The notes below the pieces were generated by a model that saw only the letters and a list, made by a program, of their open reading frames with translations, ran no database searches and was not told where the DNA came from. A stretch of 64,000 nt of DNA from assembly GCF_017562075.2 (NCBI RefSeq), contig NC_054083.1:52962442-53026441 (forward strand), read 5' to 3'. Of the stretch, positions 60,121 through 64,000 are shown piece after piece. Numbering within the stretch: position 1 is the stretch's first letter; each line of letters starts with the position of its first letter. The translations under genes were made by a program, and so were the position numbers. Source of the stretch: Anopheles merus (lineage: Eukaryota > Arthropoda > Insecta > Diptera > Culicidae).

Positions 60121-61985
60121 AGGCTGCTAAAGCAAGGGTCACCAAACAATAGCGTCACGGCGCGACCGGCGGCGGAGTTTTGCATCTGTTCGTTTATCAG
60201 CAGACAAGAGCGCAGAGAGCGTGTGTGTCCATCCGGTGACAGAAGCTTATCTATGGATCGTAAAAAAAAGAAGCGATAGGAGAAGATTTACCCTTGGTCG
60301 AGGGGGGGAGCGCAGTTGGTGGGGTGCACCTTGAATGGTGGAAGTGCAAATATTCGGTGCGCTGGAGAGGAAGGAATAATAAACTCTGTGGCAGACATTT
60401 GGAGAACCCCGTTTTACAGATCGTGTGGAGCTATCTTGTGTGCAAACAAACACGCACAGTAACAATTTAAAGAAGATCTCTTCTCGTTTAGTATACCATT
60501 AAGATCTTAATATCAAAATGTTAGCAAGACAGAAAGCGAAATGATACATGTCCTCTATTTTGTTTGTTGCTCCGAACTGCTCAAAAGCACTCACGTAGTA
60601 GTAGAGCACGTGGTTTAAAAGCATCAACAACCGTCAACAAACTCCTCTTGCCAGACGGGCAATGATAGACGACGGCGTGGATTAAAAATATGCTGGATAG
60701 TGTGGAGGGAAATCCCAACCCTAAAAATAATCCTACACTTGCGGGTCTGGTTGGCCATACCGTACAAACTCGACAACAAACCAAAACCCCGAGCGAGAGC
60801 CTCCCATGACCAGACCCTCTCAGCGGCCGTCAAGGTCTCGGGTGGGGAAGCAGTAGTAGTATGCAATTTTTGTGCTGAGAATGATGGAACCGCGGCCACT
60901 GTGCTGCACCATCAAAGCCACCTACCAAGGAAGCTACCCTGTCCACACCACCCCCCCCCCCACCCCCCTTGGTGTCCTCCCTGGCTTTTGTGGGGTTATT
61001 ATTGGCATGCGTGTGTGATATTATTATTAGTTTCTCGGGGGCTATTTCTGTCCCCCTCCGCTCTGTCTGCCAGTGGGTCAGAGTCATACCAATGTCTGGG
61101 TTGTGTTTTACCCTCCCCCTCTCCCGAACAACCACCACGCTATTGAGGAAGGTCCATTATTGTGAACCGTTTGTTGATGCGCCGACGGCATTTTACACAT
61201 TGCTCGGGGAATCCCTTTTGGCAAATAAAAATAGGACCAACGGGCGTCCATCACCACCCAACCTGAGGTGTGGCTCTTTTGAGACAATGTTTAGTGGATG
61301 TTTGAGAGTGTTTGTCGCTTGTTTAGGCTTCCTAATGGCAAATTTTGGAAGCTTTAAGAAGGAGCATACTTCGTCAAGGAATTCCTTTCGCTAACGGAAC
61401 AACGAAGTTTGAAGCTTTCCAATTTTACGCTCGATTCAAACTCCATCGAATCGAATCCAATTTTGGCCATTAATTTGCCCGCCACAAACAGCAGAGTCGT
61501 GTGTCTCAGTCGTTACAACGCGAACCTCATTCTGTGCAACCCTCAGGCGAAGCCAATGGTGAGTGTGAGAGAAAGCGCCAATGCCAAGGAAAGGATTAGC
61601 CGCGAAGAGAAACGGTTCGCCTGCCGTGTTGAAGCCAACGAACGCAAGAACCTTATTCGTAACGAACTGTGACGCATGTGTGTGTGTGTGTGCGTTCCTG
61701 TGTGTTAATTGGAAAGGTTCTTTCAGCCAAGGAGAGTCGAGGGTTTGTGGTGGATAAGGATTAAAACTTTGGTAGGGAAATTATTACACGTCACAGCGAA
61801 AAGTTGTGTGGCAAAGAACTTCGCTTCAAAGCGGCTGTTGCGTCGGTGCCTAATTATAGGAAGAGTGTGTGCGTGCGTGCGTGTGTTTAATCATGTGCTT
61901 ATGCTGTTTCTTTACAGTCGTGCTGCTTTACAAGCTCTTCGGCAGCAACACACTGAACACAGCGCCTGAACTGCTCTGGTATTAA
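60121..61985. other. Non-coding stretch
   Basis: No gene recognised. It contains the perfect palindrome ATTAAGATCTTAAT at 60498-60511, a C-run at about 60950-60961 and GT runs at about 61678-61692 and 61866-61886. The open frame 61409-61672 lacks an ATG and family resemblance. Confidence 0.45.
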
Positions 61986-62488
61986 TTATTTATTCGAACT
62001 GAACCACTGCGTTCGACGGGTTGTCGAGTGTGGCTGGTGGAATGTTTTTTGTTTTGTTCTGGCATCAAACGACTTGAAAGTGTTAATTTGTGCTAAAGTG
62101 AAACGGAACAACCGCTCCCGCAGAAGAAGATATACCACACAAGACCTGTGTTGACGTGTTCGCGAGGCGGCGAGAAGACGTCAGCTACCCCCTTGGCTGT
62201 TCTGTTCTGAGCAGTGTCCTCCCGGCGAAGCATAGCAACATCACACGCACTCAAAAACACACACAGAACAAAGCCACGCGGATGTCAATCATCACCTGGC
62301 AGTAGTCACCACCACTACATGCTTAGCACGCAACGGGGCAACAGTGGCCGTAGTAGTTCGTCATGGCATTGCAGAAGTCGCTCGGCCGAGTACCTCGACT
62401 AGCGCTGTTACGTACCACCACCACCAACACCGACGTTGCATAATAGCGCGTGTGCAAACATCAGCACCCACAGGCGACTGGACACAGC

Positions 62489-62534
<46 letters not shown>

Positions 62535-62541
62535 AGAGCAG
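61986..62541 (+). other. Putative leader exon E
   Basis: A purine- and CA-rich block ends in a GA tract and the donor GAGCAG|GTAATAAA, with the exon ending at 62541. A CAC triplet run is at about 62411-62422. No ATG-initiated frame crosses the donor convincingly. The 5' limit is arbitrary. Confidence 0.25.
62496..62532. repeat. (GA)18 microsatellite
   Basis: Perfect GA tract directly before a candidate splice donor. Confidence 0.95.
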
Positions 62542-64000
62542 GTAATAAAAAGCAATAGGAAAAAAGGCACCACAAAACAGACAACACTGGTTGGTTGTTG
62601 AGTTGGTTGATGATGTTGATGCGACGAAGAAGGTACACAACAGTAGCATTGTGTGAAACCACAAAGGAGCAACAGGAGTCATTGAATGAATAACGCGCCA
62701 AAGCGAGCTTCTGGGGGTCTTCAAGAAGAAGGAAAAAAAAACATGCAACAGGAGAAGAATGGTCGGAGGATGGAAGGTTACGGATGGAAAATCGTTATTT
62801 TTTCATTCTTTTCTAACTCGCTGCGTTCCCGCTCGCTCGCCCTCTCCGCCGTCGAAAATAACGGATTTTCCAAGGGGGAAGGCCAGCATAAATAATCAAT
62901 TGTGATGACCTTCAGCGTGTGGCGGACTGGGCTGTGTATGCCGGGTGGTGTATATATGTGTGTGTGTATGTTCATTGTTATCTTCGTTCCACACGCACAC
63001 ACGGACGTGAAAGGACGTGGTGCTTTCTCTCCACTTTTTTGTGTTTGAAGCGCCCCATGTTTCGTACGGCTCATAATTCTTTTTTATTAAATTTAATTTG
63101 CTGGAGAAACTTTGCTTCACCCTCCATTCAAAACACAGCCCCAATCACGCTAATAAGTGCTGCAAAATCTTCACCTTTTGCCCTGGGCTGGCAGTTTGTG
63201 GAAGGAAGAAGCGAAACCCAAAACCGGCTTCCGGCTTCTTTCGTCGCGAAAGTCAAAAGATCTCGCCGCCTTTTTCCGAAAAGGTCTCAGTAGACTCTGG
63301 ATTGTGAATGTGTCGGTGTGTGTGACTTTCAGGACGGTTGTTTGCGCTTCGCCACTAGCGCGATGAGGCGCATATCCTTCCATTTTGCCGAGCAGCCGAG
63401 GTTTGCGATCGCTGCTCTTTCTCTCTCTCTCTTTCTCTCTTTTCTACATTCGTTTCCACATTTTGCGTCCCGTTCGAACGCACTCGTGAGTCGCTTCCAC
63501 ATCCGCCCCGGTACTGGGTGGCTGGAGGGGGGTGGGTGGGTGTGTGTGTGTGAGAAAAGTCGAACTCCGGTAAAACCTTCCCGTCCCAGGGGCGGATATG
63601 GTGCTATTTGAAAGCATAATGGAAATTTACAGCATATTTCCCGTATTTCCCCGCTGTTCATGTTTCCGGCCGCCGGCATATGTGTGTGTGTGTGACTTGC
63701 GTGGAGGAAGTGGTCGTGAATCTTGTGCAGTTGGGTCGGGTCGGCCACTGCACTACCTAGAAGGGTAAGAAAATGGCTCTTTACCCCGTGGCACTTGAAG
63801 GTCGTGCCTCGGTCTCGCTAAACAACAGGGAAGAGAGAGAAGGAGAGAGCGAGAGGGCATGTGGTTGAGGTTAGGATTATGGACAACCATCATGAGGATG
63901 GTGGTGGTGGTGGAACAGCTGTAGAGCGAACAGCTTTACTGACCGGTAACCGGTCGTGTTCTTATAGGTTATACCGCGCCCTCCCGGGATCCTTGACGTC
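62542..64000. other. Non-coding right edge
   Basis: No coding sequence recognised. It contains (TG)n at about 62957-62970, (CT)n at 63416-63439, GT runs at 63541-63552 and 63681-63694, and a GGT triplet run at about 63899-63913. It is probably still intron or upstream DNA of the gene lying to the right. Confidence 0.45.

Noticed and set aside
24707..64000. Conserved microRNA genes in the long non-coding block
   Set aside because: I compared remembered mature sequences of common insect miRNAs (let-7, bantam, miR-8, miR-34, miR-184, miR-276, miR-277, miR-317 and others) by eye and found no match. This does not exclude lineage-specific miRNAs.
1..64000. CRISPR arrays, bacterial operons or phage-like modules
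   Set aside because: Repeats here are simple dinucleotide or trinucleotide tracts without spaced direct repeats, and all recognisable genes are spliced or typical animal genes.

Overview
This is nuclear DNA from an insect, most likely a mosquito and plausibly Anopheles. The evidence is animal protein families split by 67-84 bp GT-AG introns, GC-rich third codon positions, CTAAY-like branch points, insect-type TCAGT initiator candidates, and abundant (GT)n, (GA)n and (CAG)n microsatellites. No bacterial, viral or plasmid feature was seen, and no transposon coding sequence was recognised. The species assignment is inference.

The left 25 kb is compact and holds six protein-coding genes. (1) An SLC16-like monocarboxylate transporter lies on + at 1479-3006, four exons, 436 aa. 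(2) A LEM-domain inner nuclear membrane protein of the otefin/bocksbeutel/emerin type lies on + at 3395-4810, one exon, 471 aa. (3) An XXYLT1-type xyloside xylosyltransferase lies on - at 6125-7384, one exon, 419 aa, convergent with the LEM gene. (4) A Dopey (DOP1) homologue lies on + at 10780-19828, about 2650 aa, with 87% of its coding sequence in one 6.9 kb exon and a non-coding leader exon upstream. (5) A membrane-anchored peptidyl-alpha-hydroxyglycine alpha-amidating lyase (PAL) lies on + at 21275-22803, two exons, 483 aa. (6) A METTL25-like methyltransferase lies on - at 23115-24706, four exons, 467 aa, tail-to-tail with PAL. Exon joins were worked out by reading-frame continuity and family resemblance.

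The right 39 kb (about 24.7-64 kb) has no recognisable protein-coding gene. Exon-like blocks ending in good splice donors on the + strand (about 26.81, 33.03, 44.51 and 62.54 kb), initiator-like sequences, and a bias of GT repeats to the + strand suggest the 5' region of a large + strand gene with several alternative promoters. Its coding part would lie beyond the right edge. Its identity cannot be read from this window. A cluster of very short exon candidates near 43.05-43.39 kb, including a start codon split by an intron, is the most unusual structure there.

The six genes are not an operon or pathway. They are housekeeping or secretory-pathway genes: solute transport, nuclear lamina, Golgi/ER glycosylation, endosome-Golgi trafficking, peptide hormone amidation and methylation. 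No previously undescribed biological system could be demonstrated. The best leads are the Dopey 12-nt microexon, the 43 kb mini-exon cluster, and the GT/GA-rich non-coding domain.
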